Source: G965232465 sp965232465
Lineage (GTDB): Bacteria > Pseudomonadota > Alphaproteobacteria > JAQWUY01
Length of the DNA stretch: 64,000 nt
Direction of reading: 5' to 3'
Assembly (NCBI GenBank): GCA_965232465.1
Contig: OZ246977.1
Span: 2,418,001-2,482,000 of the forward strand
Shown here piece after piece: positions 45,072-57,000 of this stretch. The position numbers and the translations under genes were made by a program. Each line of letters starts with the position of its first letter. Positions within the stretch are counted from its first letter, which is position 1. The notes under the pieces were generated by a model. It was not told where the DNA came from. It saw nothing but the letters and a program-made list of their open reading frames with translations, and did no database searches.

Positions 45072-48000
45072 CTTAAAATCCTTTCATAATTTAGATAAAG
45101 CAATACTAACTTATTTTTGGACCAATTTATAGGGGGCAGGTCAGAATTGTTCAAATCCTGGGGACGACGTTAAAGGTCCCCATTTGTTTCAGTCCCCTTA
45201 AAAAATGGGGAATTGTTCAAATAAAAACGAAATGGATACTCTGTATATAGAGTTTCAGTCCCCTTAAAAAATGGGGAATTGTTCAAAGAATGTATCGTTT
45301 AAGGCGGGCGTTGTGGAGTTTCAGTCCCCTTAAAAAATGGGGAATTGTTCAAACTAGGTGTAAATGTGTTAGGCTTCTGTTCAGTTTCAGTCCCCTTAAA
45401 AAATGGGGAATTGTTCAAATGCATGCTGTATCGAAGCAGCGAACGAAAAGTTTCAGTCCCCTTAAAAAATGGGGAATTGTTCAAACACTCTAGTATCCAG
45501 AATATCATCACATCTGTTTCAGTCCCCTTAAAAAATGGGGAATTGTTCAAAATAATACAGATTCATTACCTTCTACATCCGGTTTCAGTCCCCTTAAAAA
45601 ATGGGGAATTGTTCAAATAAAAATCCATCACTTACAAATTGTATGTGGTTTCAGTCCCCTTAAAAAATGGGGAATTGTTCAAAAAAAAAACATTAATGGA
45701 TAGTTTAGGTAAAGTTTCAGTCCCCTTAAAAAATGGGGAATTGTTCAAAAAAACTTGAAAACGCTCGATTATAATGAGCGTTTCAGTCCCCTTAAAAAAT
45801 GGGGAATTGTTCAAAGCAAACGATACGCTAGCGTGTTGCCTGCAAGTTTCAGTCCCCTTAAAAAATGGGGAATTGTTCAAAAGTTACCCACAGCCTACTT
45901 TTTTTAGTTTAGTTTCAGTCCCCTTAAAAAATGGGGAATTGTTCAAACCCTTGCTATAATCTGTACTGAAAAAGGAGGTTTCAGTCCCCTTAAAAAATGG
46001 GGAATTGTTCAAACCCTTGCTATAATCTGTACTGAAAAAGGAGGTTTCAGTCCCCTTAAAAAATGGGGAATTGTTCAAACACATGATTATGAAGACAACG
46101 ATGAGCGGGGTTTCAGTCCCCTTAAAAAATGGGGAATTGTTCAAATTGCACTTTTCGCTTAGCGTATCCAATCCCGTTTCAGTCCCCTTAAAAAATGGGG
46201 AATTGTTCAAAGAATAGCCCCCCAGAGCATCCCGTTGCTTCGTTTCAGTCCCCTTAAAAAATGGGGAATTGTTCAAATATGATAATCATAGTTACGAATT
46301 GGAATGCGTTTCAGTCCCCTTAAAAAATGGGGAATTGTTCAAACGGCTGCCCCTCACACCGGTGCCACACTAGGTTTCAGTCCCCTTAAAAAATGGGGAA
46401 TTGTTCAAAACAAAAGATAATAAATATACTTAAAAAGTAGTTTCAGTCCCCTTAAAAAATGGGGAATTGTTCAAATACAAATATCTGATGGGATAAACCC
46501 AGAAAGTTTCAGTCCCCTTAAAAAATGGGGAATTGTTCAAAGTACCCATAAATCAGCCCTTATTTTATACAGTTTCAGTCCCCTTAAAAAATGGGGAATT
46601 GTTCAAAACTCATAAATCCGCCCTTGTTTTATACCGAGTTTCAGTCCCCTTAAAAAATGGGGAATTGTTCAAATTATTGCGACTTGACAAGCATATAAAG
46701 GTAGTTTCAGTCCCCTTAAAAAATGGGGAATTGTTCAAATCAAGACGAACTAACAAACCCACAACAATAGTTTCAGTCCCCTTAAAAAATGGGGAATTGT
46801 TCAAATCACTAAATAAGCATCCAGTGCAGCAACAGGTTTCAGTCCCCTTAAAAAATGGGGAATTGTTCAAATGTATTAAGTACATGGGTACGGTGTACTG
46901 AGTTTCAGTCCCCTTAAAAAATGGGGAATTGTTCAAATAGCAAATGCAACAAAGAATGACGGGTATGGTTTCAGTCCCCTTAAAAAATGGGGAATTGTTC
47001 AAAAAACAAAGACGACCAAAAAGTCAATGAATAGTTTCAGTCCCCTTAAAAAATGGGGAATTGTTCAAACAAAAATATCTTTAAGTATACGGGGTTGCTG
47101 TTTCAGTCCCCTTAAAAAATGGGGAATTGTTCAAACAAAAGTATTACATACAAAAAGTACATTTAGTTTCAGTCCCCTTAAAAAATGGGGAATTGTTCAA
47201 ATAACCGTCTGCCGTATCAATTTGTCATTGAGTTTCAGTCCCCTTAAAAAATGGGGAATTGTTCAAATAATTTCTCCTTGATTTAACCATTGATTCAGTT
47301 TCAGTCCCCTTAAAAAATGGGGAATTGTTCAAAAAAATACAATTATAAGCGTCTGGACGACGAGTTTCAGTCCCCTTAAAAAATGGGGAATTGTTCAAAA
47401 CGAACGGACCGCCGACCAGTTGCACTATAGTTTCAGTCCCCTTAAAAAATGGGGAATTGTTCAAATGACTCTAGTCTATGTGCTTCGTCCTCTGGGTTTC
47501 AGTCCCCTTAAAAAATGGGGAATTGTTCAAATATAACGCCGTGCACATTAAGTATAATGTGGTTTCAGTCCCCTTAAAAAATGGGGAATTGTTCAAAGTA
47601 TATGGGCGGGTATCCGCACATTGGATAGTTTCAGTCCCCTTAAAAAATGGGGAATTGTTCAAAAAGAATTACGTATGGGAATACCCATTACGAGTTTCAG
47701 TCCCCTTAAAAAATGGGGAATTGTTCAAAACCCATCTTTAACACGAGCATTTACATCTTGTTTCAGTCCCCTTAAAAAATGGGGAATTGTTCAAATCCGG
47801 ATAGTGCTCTGTTAGCTTATCCATAGTTTCAGTCCCCTTAAAAAATGGGGAATTGTTCAAAAAATTAGTTAAACAATTTTAATTAGGAATAGTTTCAGTC
47901 CCCTTAAAAAATGGGGAATTGTTCAAATTTAAGCGTTCCTCATCGCTTAATTGGTCCGTTTCAGTCCCCTTAAAAAATGGGGAATTGTTCAAATTTTTCG

Positions 48001-51000
48001 CTACAAATGATTGCAAGGGCGATGTTTCAGTCCCCTTAAAAAATGGGGAATTGTTCAAACGAGTCGTTGCTGTGCGTGATCAACCGGCGGTTTCAGTCCC
48101 CTTAAAAAATGGGGAATTGTTCAAACAATGAATGTCAGGATTTTTGTTTTATTTAGTTTCAGTCCCCTTAAAAAATGGGGAATTGTTCAAATGAAGATAC
48201 CAATGGACGGGTATCCAAGAAGTTTCAGTCCCCTTAAAAAATGGGGAATTGTTCAAATCCAGAGGTGCCAGAGGCGGATATGCCAGAGTTTCAGTCCCCT
48301 TAAAAAATGGGGAATTGTTCAAATGTAGTATATTTTTTGTGCAGTGAGTTGTCGTTTCAGTCCCCTTAAAAAATGGGGAATTGTTCAAACTGGTGCAGGT
48401 GACATGGATGGTATTAAAAGTTTCAGTCCCCTTAAAAAATGGGGAATTGTTCAAAAAGTTAGAAGATAAAACGGAGATATTTGCAGTTTCAGTCCCCTTA
48501 AAAAATGGGGAATTGTTCAAATAAACCATTCTAAATGAAGCACTGTTTATTGTTTCAGTCCCCTTAAAAAATGGGGAATTGTTCAAAACAAAAACGGAAT
48601 TACATGGGGGACATGGAGTTTCAGTCCCCTTAAAAAATGGGGAATTGTTCAAATGTTGGTATTCAATACACTTTTGACTTGGGGTTTCAGTCCCCTTAAA
48701 AAATGGGGAATTGTTCAAATCCCGTACGGCTATCACACGGGACACGGGCGTTTCAGTCCCCTTAAAAAATGGGGAATTGTTCAAAACACCATTCTAATTC
48801 GAAAGGACCGACAAAGTTTCAGTCCCCTTAAAAAATGGGGAATTGTTCAAAACTGTTTTCTGGGGGGACCTTTGGGGCACAGTTTCAGTCCCCTTAAAAA
48901 ATGGGGAATTGTTCAAAAGGGTTTTTAATCGCAGGCTACACGAATGAGTTTCAGTCCCCTTAAAAAATGGGGAATTGTTCAAAGGTGGCACACCGTTCGC
49001 AAGCATTGCCTGCGTTTCAGTCCCCTTAAAAAATGGGGAATTGTTCAAATTAAAATCCGTGAAATAGAAACAAGTGGTGGTTTCAGTCCCCTTAAAAAAT
49101 GGGGAATTGTTCAAAGGAGCCGGTTTATTTGATTACCAATTTGGCGTTTCAGTCCCCTTAAAAAATGGGGAATTGTTCAAATGCAACGGTTATTTTGCAC
49201 CGCTATAAACAGTTTCAGTCCCCTTAAAAAATGGGGAATTGTTCAAAGGCTATGTTAATAATTAGCTCGTGCGGAACGTTTCAGTCCCCTTAAAAAATGG
49301 GGAATTGTTCAAATGCTCTTGCTTGCAGCATTGAGGCGGCGAGGTTTCAGTCCCCTTAAAAAATGGGGAATTGTTCAAATCAAGCAGGAGATACTCCTGC
49401 TCCGCAGACGTTTCAGTCCCCTTAAAAAATGGGGAATTGTTCAAAACACCAACCATTAACAAGAACAGGAGTAAAGTTTCAGTCCCCTTAAAAAATGGGG
49501 AATTGTTCAAAAAAAAAGAGGATTTTGAATAATGAAAAAACGTTTCAGTCCCCTTAAAAAATGGGGAATTGTTCAAATGGAAGCGGTGGAAGAGCACCGT
49601 GACGAGCGTTTCAGTCCCCTTAAAAAATGGGGAATTGTTCAAATCATTTGTTTACTCCTTGTAATAATATTGAGTTTCAGTCCCCTTAAAAAATGGGGAA
49701 TTGTTCAAAGCCACCATGGCCCGTTTCCACAATCACCAAGTTTCAGTCCCCTTAAAAAATGGGGAATTGTTCAAAAATAATTTTTTTATATCAATAGCAG
49801 TAGTAGTTTCAGTCCCCTTAAAAAATGGGGAATTGTTCAAAGTATTTACGAATCTGTTTTTTGCCATATGCGTTTCAGTCCCCTTAAAAAATGGGGAATT
49901 GTTCAAAGGATAAATGTCGATACTGGTAACAGAGGAGGTTTCAGTCCCCTTAAAAAATGGGGAATTGTTCAAATACGAATTAAAAAGGTGGGAAGCGAAG
50001 AGAGTTTCAGTCCCCTTAAAAAATGGGGAATTGTTCAAATATTATTTAAATGGCATTATAGAGTTATTTGTTTCAGTCCCCTTAAAAAATGGGGAATTGT
50101 TCAAAAAAAATGGAAGGGTATTACATTCAAAAATAGTTTCAGTCCCCTTAAAAAATGGGGAATTGTTCAAACATATTGAATGTGAAAACCTTGCAACGCA
50201 GGTTTCAGTCCCCTTAAAAAATGGGGAATTGTTCAAAAAATTGCTTTACGAATTTTTTAAGTATTTCGTTTCAGTCCCCTTAAAAAATGGGGAATTGTTC
50301 AAATGTCTTTATTGAATCCATTAAAAGTACCAAGTTTCAGTCCCCTTAAAAAATGGGGAATTGTTCAAATCATTGTGGTAATGTAATCTTTTACCATCTG
50401 TTTCAGTCCCCTTAAAAAATGGGGAATTGTTCAAACTTTGACACGGCGACTGCGGCGGCCTTCGCGTTTCAGTCCCCTTAAAAAATGGGGAATTGTTCAA
50501 ATTTACGGCGTTGTCAACCGTATCGAATGCAGTTTCAGTCCCCTTAAAAAATGGGGAATTGTTCAAAATTTGGATCATCGATAAACACATACCAATCGTT
50601 TCAGTCCCCTTAAAAAATGGGGAATTGTTCAAATAGTTTTTTCAACATGTTTTTTCATTTCCTGTTTCAGTCCCCTTAAAAAATGGGGAATTGTTCAAAC
50701 GCCATCGCCAGAAGGTTGCATTAACACAGGTTTCAGTCCCCTTAAAAAATGGGGAATTGTTCAAAGCGAAGAGGTATGTATACAGGCTCACAGCAGTTTC
50801 AGTCCCCTTAAAAAATGGGGAATTGTTCAAAACAGGGCGTATATTCTATGCTATATTATATGTTTCAGTCCCCTTAAAAAATGGGGAATTGTTCAAAACA
50901 GGGCGTATATTCTATGCTATATTATATGTTTCAGTCCCCTTAAAAAATGGGGAATTGTTCAAAAATTGGTGCGATTCTGAATAATGAAGTTTTGTTTCAG

Positions 51001-54000
51001 TCCCCTTAAAAAATGGGGAATTGTTCAAAGCCAAAACCCCTTGGGATGTTGACTATTGAGTTTCAGTCCCCTTAAAAAATGGGGAATTGTTCAAATGGAA
51101 ATGCAGATGAATAAAAGAACAAACGGTTTCAGTCCCCTTAAAAAATGGGGAATTGTTCAAAAAAAAGAGATCGACAAAATCATTTATGCTGTTTCAGTCC
51201 CCTTAAAAAATGGGGAATTGTTCAAATAATTCATTAGGCAATTGAACTTCTGTTAAGTTTCAGTCCCCTTAAAAAATGGGGAATTGTTCAAAAAGCCGCA
51301 CAGACGGGCGAAGCGTACCCTTGTTTCAGTCCCCTTAAAAAATGGGGAATTGTTCAAAGGTTGGGTACGAAGAAAGCACGGGCTTTCAGTTTCAGTCCCC
51401 TTAAAAAATGGGGAATTGTTCAAAATGGGCGTCAATTTAAAGAGGTGCAAGCTAGTTTCAGTCCCCTTAAAAAATGGGGAATTGTTCAAAAAACTTTAGA
51501 AAACGCCGCTTCGGCGTTATGTTTCAGTCCCCTTAAAAAATGGGGAATTGTTCAAAACAATTAGATAATTGCATCAAGCATTATATGTTTCAGTCCCCTT
51601 AAAAAATGGGGAATTGTTCAAATAATAGTGGCGGCGGTGCCGCCGTTGTATTGTTTCAGTCCCCTTAAAAAATGGGGAATTGTTCAAATCCGCAATAGAC
51701 ATCTCGTATTGCCTAGTAGTTTCAGTCCCCTTAAAAAATGGGGAATTGTTCAAATATCGGCATCGTTGATGCCGAGAGGGCGGAGTTTCAGTCCCCTTAA
51801 AAAATGGGGAATTGTTCAAATACAAAGATTTAGATATAAATAACCGCTTGGTTTCAGTCCCCTTAAAAAATGGGGAATTGTTCAAACGGGCGGATTGGTA
51901 TAACGATTTGTTATGGGTTTCAGTCCCCTTAAAAAATGGGGAATTGTTCAAACTTCACTTACTGTTCCTGCCCCAAAACCAGGTTTCAGTCCCCTTAAAA
52001 AATGGGGAATTGTTCAAATTCTTGCCTGTCATTATGATAGTCAAAAAAGTTTCAGTCCCCTTAAAAAATGGGGAATTGTTCAAATAAAATGGCTTGAAGA
52101 TACCCGTAAAAGAGGTTTCAGTCCCCTTAAAAAATGGGGAATTGTTCAAATGCACCACCGTATTCGTTGGCTAGTGCATCGTTTCAGTCCCCTTAAAAAA
52201 TGGGGAATTGTTCAAAGCCGTTTGTCGGGTCCAAATCAACGCCGTTGTTTCAGTCCCCTTAAAAAATGGGGAATTGTTCAAATGTATCATTCATTTGTTT
52301 TATCTCCTTCTTGTTTCAGTCCCCTTAAAAAATGGGGAATTGTTCAAATGATGGGTGGGCATCTTTAGTATGGGCGTCGTTTCAGTCCCCTTAAAAAATG
52401 GGGAATTGTTCAAACCCTCTTCATATGGTGGCTTTGCCCTTCTGGTTTCAGTCCCCTTAAAAAATGGGGAATTGTTCAAAAACCAAACACGCCATTATCG
52501 GTGTTAGTACGTTTCAGTCCCCTTAAAAAATGGGGAATTGTTCAAAATCAACAACCCAATCCCTATGTGGGATACAGTTTCAGTCCCCTTAAAAAATGGG
52601 GAATTGTTCAAACTATGGCACCCAATGTGCCAATGGCAGAAGGTTTCAGTCCCCTTAAAAAATGGGGAATTGTTCAAACATATCAACAATCGCATAATCG
52701 TTGTTTGGGTTTCAGTCCCCTTAAAAAATGGGGAATTGTTCAAATATAACGGGTTGATACCGGCAGCCTTGAAAGTTTCAGTCCCCTTAAAAAATGGGGA
52801 ATTGTTCAAAAAGCAACGGAAAAAATACGGGTTAGGTTGAGTTTCAGTCCCCTTAAAAAATGGGGAATTGTTCAAATGACTTTTACATTCACGTTCAAAA
52901 AGCTTTGTTTCAGTCCCCTTAAAAAATGGGGAATTGTTCAAACTTTATTGTGAAATGATAAACGGGTGGGGGGTTTCAGTCCCCTTAAAAAATGGGGAAT
53001 TGTTCAAAAGGAGCATTACATGACACAAACTCAATACAGTTTCAGTCCCCTTAAAAAATGGGGAATTGTTCAAACACAGGATACATAACAGTACGGACTG
53101 GGTAGTTTCAGTCCCCTTAAAAAATGGGGAATTGTTCAAAAATTGGTGACGGAACCAGTCATTGTATATAGTTTCAGTCCCCTTAAAAAATGGGGAATTG
53201 TTCAAACAATTCGTTCCTAATGCCTTCCACTTCTTCGTTTCAGTCCCCTTAAAAAATGGGGAATTGTTCAAAATAAAGCATTGTTTTTCGGGGGTGTCCG
53301 GGGTTTCAGTCCCCTTAAAAAATGGGGAATTGTTCAAATTCAAAAAGATAAAATAAAGGCATGTAAAAGTTTCAGTCCCCTTAAAAAATGGGGAATTGTT
53401 CAAAAAAATCAAGGTCGTCAAAATCTAAATCTGAGTTTCAGTCCCCTTAAAAAATGGGGAATTGTTCAAATTCCGTTACCCGTGTACGGGTATCTTTAAG
53501 GTTTCAGTCCCCTTAAAAAATGGGGAATTGTTCAAACCTATCATTTTTGTTAAATGATTGACCCAAGTTTCAGTCCCCTTAAAAAATGGGGAATTGTTCA
53601 AACAAATGTTTTGTAAATGTAATATTTTTACAGTTTCAGTCCCCTTAAAAAATGGGGAATTGTTCAAAGATTTCTCAAGCCAGTAGATCGCTTCCTGGGT
53701 TTCAGTCCCCTTAAAAAATGGGGAATTGTTCAAATTTTGTACAGAGAATTCTCTGTACATACAGGTTTCAGTCCCCTTAAAAAATGGGGAATTGTTCAAA
53801 CAGACGGCAGCCAATACATTGGCCGCAGGGGTTTCAGTCCCCTTAAAAAATGGGGAATTGTTCAAATTACAGACTTTTAATAATATTTTACTGTGTGTTT
53901 CAGTCCCCTTAAAAAATGGGGAATTGTTCAAAATTGCATGCTATCTTAATGATAATGATGAAGTTTCAGTCCCCTTAAAAAATGGGGAATTGTTCAAATT

Positions 54001-57000
54001 GAATTAGAGATACAAAAAGATAAGATAAGTTTCAGTCCCCTTAAAAAATGGGGAATTGTTCAAATAAACAATTCACCACATCATCAACTGAATAGTTTCA
54101 GTCCCCTTAAAAAATGGGGAATTGTTCAAAAAAATGAGGATTTTTACGCACTAGCTGCGTGTTTCAGTCCCCTTAAAAAATGGGGAATTGTTCAAAAGAG
54201 CGTGAAATGGAAAAAGCGTTTTTAAAGTTTCAGTCCCCTTAAAAAATGGGGAATTGTTCAAATATTTCAACAACAGTAACAACCAAACTGCTGTTTCAGT
54301 CCCCTTAAAAAATGGGGAATTGTTCAAAGATGATTTTGGCAGAGTAGTCATCGAGGAGGTTTCAGTCCCCTTAAAAAATGGGGAATTGTTCAAAGCCAAT
54401 GATCAAAAAGCAATTACAGCGAATGTTTCAGTCCCCTTAAAAAATGGGGAATTGTTCAAATGGTACGTGTATTTACTGCTGATTTGAAGGGTTTCAGTCC
54501 CCTTAAAAAATGGGGAATTGTTCAAACGCGGGGAAGCAAAGGCACCCCCCCAATGAGTTTCAGTCCCCTTAAAAAATGGGGAATTGTTCAAATGTGTATG
54601 CACATGAAATGATTCGCATAAGGTTTCAGTCCCCTTAAAAAATGGGGAATTGTTCAAACCGCTTTAACCGCCCGTACTGATAATATTAGTTTCAGTCCCC
54701 TTAAAAAATGGGGAATTGTTCAAACAGCGTTTACAACAGACGCAGCCAAGTAATGTTTCAGTCCCCTTAAAAAATGGGGAATTGTTCAAATTAAAAGAGT
54801 CTATTAACACCGAAAAAGATGTTTCAGTCCCCTTAAAAAATGGGGAATTGTTCAAAGGCGGTGCCGCCCAGAAGGAGTAAATTATGGTTTCAGTCCCCTT
54901 AAAAAATGGGGAATTGTTCAAAGCACCCGTTAGTAAATGGCGACTTGCGAAAGTTTCAGTCCCCTTAAAAAATGGGGAATTGTTCAAATTCAGCATAAGG
55001 CTATTCATCTGCACATTTGTTTCAGTCCCCTTAAAAAATGGGGAATTGTTCAAATAACCGGAAGTGCTGTTATATCAGGTGATTGTTTCAGTCCCCTTAA
55101 AAAATGGGGAATTGTTCAAAAGCGATACGCAAAAATACATTTCAACAATCGTTTCAGTCCCCTTAAAAAATGGGGAATTGTTCAAATTTTTATTTGATTA
55201 TGAATTAAAAAATTCAGTTTCAGTCCCCTTAAAAAATGGGGAATTGTTCAAACAGAAACGGCAGAATACAAGGCTTTAAATGGTTTCAGTCCCCTTAAAA
55301 AATGGGGAATTGTTCAAAGGTGCTACCCACTTATGGCGTTCCCGGCGAGTTTCAGTCCCCTTAAAAAATGGGGAATTGTTCAAACAAACCCTGGCGAACA
55401 ACAAACTGTGAGCAGTTTCAGTCCCCTTAAAAAATGGGGAATTGTTCAAAGTTAATAATGCATATGCAAATAAAAATCCAGTTTCAGTCCCCTTAAAAAA
55501 TGGGGAATTGTTCAAACAAACCCTGGCGAACAACAAACTGTGAGCAGTTTCAGTCCCCTTAAAAAATGGGGAATTGTTCAAAGTTAATAATGCATATGCA
55601 AATAAAAATCCAGTTTCAGTCCCCTTAAAAAATGGGGAATTGTTCAAATCCAAGAGGGACATAAAGGGCCGTAAACTAGTTTCAGTCCCCTTAAAAAATG
55701 GGGAATTGTTCAAATTCCTGAATCAGTCGCCGATACAAGAGGTAGTTTCAGTCCCCTTAAAAAATGGGGAATTGTTCAAAGTTGGTATGCAGTGTTCGAC
55801 ATGCGCTCTTGTTTCAGTCCCCTTAAAAAATGGGGAATTGTTCAAATTAGGGCACCAATAAGAGGTAAGACCCAAAGTTTCAGTCCCCTTAAAAAATGGG
55901 GAATTGTTCAAAAAGATGCAGTAATCTGTAAAAATGCAGTAAGTTTCAGTCCCCTTAAAAAATGGGGAATTGTTCAAACGGAGGACAATCATGAAAAACT
56001 TAAACCAAGTTTCAGTCCCCTTAAAAAATGGGGAATTGTTCAAATTTAAATGTTTCTGCCACCTGTGTCCGCCAGTTTCAGTCCCCTTAAAAAATGGGGA
56101 ATTGTTCAAATTTTGGATTCTGATACATATTTATTAAATTGTTTCAGTCCCCTTAAAAAATGGGGAATTGTTCAAATTAGGAGACCATTACTATTCGCAA
56201 AAGCGTGTTTCAGTCCCCTTAAAAAATGGGGAATTGTTCAAATCTCATCTCTTGTCGGAACGGGCAACATCAGTTTCAGTCCCCTTAAAAAATGGGGAAT
56301 TGTTCAAAACAGAGCACTATCCGGATGAGGCTTTAAAGGTTTCAGTCCCCTTAAAAAATGGGGAATTGTTCAAAACATGGTGTTTTGGGGCCATCTGATA
56401 CGGCGTTTCAGTCCCCTTAAAAAATGGGGAATTGTTCAAATCACCGCCGACAATCGGTACCTTTTTAACCGTTTCAGTCCCCTTAAAAAATGGGGAATTG
56501 TTCAAAGGTGCAATACAATGGGTGAAGTTCCCCCTGGTTTCAGTCCCCTTAAAAAATGGGGAATTGTTCAAACTTTTTCATGGTCATCCGTGGACGAAAA
56601 AAGTTTCAGTCCCCTTAAAAAATGGGGAATTGTTCAAATGTGCGGGGGGGGTGGGCACAACAGTGGAGTTTCAGTCCCCTTAAAAAATGGGGAATTGTTC
56701 AAAACTCGGCGTGGCGTATATGATTATGCTATTGTTTCAGTCCCCTTAAAAAATGGGGAATTGTTCAAAAAAGAGATAGTAATATACAGACTATACAAAG
56801 TTTCAGTCCCCTTAAAAAATGGGGAATTGTTCAAATGATGTTAAAAATAATAAAAACATCTTTTTGTTTCAGTCCCCTTAAAAAATGGGGAATTGTTCAA
56901 AATATTTGCAAGGTTTTTAAATTCCGAAGGGGTTTCAGTCCCCTTAAAAAATGGGGAATTGTTCAAAAACATCAATATGATATGTGGTGCTAAATAGGTT

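Larger units (their letters stand above)
43863..45143. mobile_element. IS407-group (IS3 family) element inside a CRISPR repeat
   Basis: This 1281-bp element has ends TGACTAGCCCC (43863) and, inverted, TGACCTGCCCCC (45143). The 4-bp target duplication GAAT is at 43859-43862 and 45144-45147. Removing the IS and one GAAT recreates a perfect CRISPR repeat. The 4-bp duplication and TGACCTGCCCCC end are typical of the IS407 group. Confidence 0.92.
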
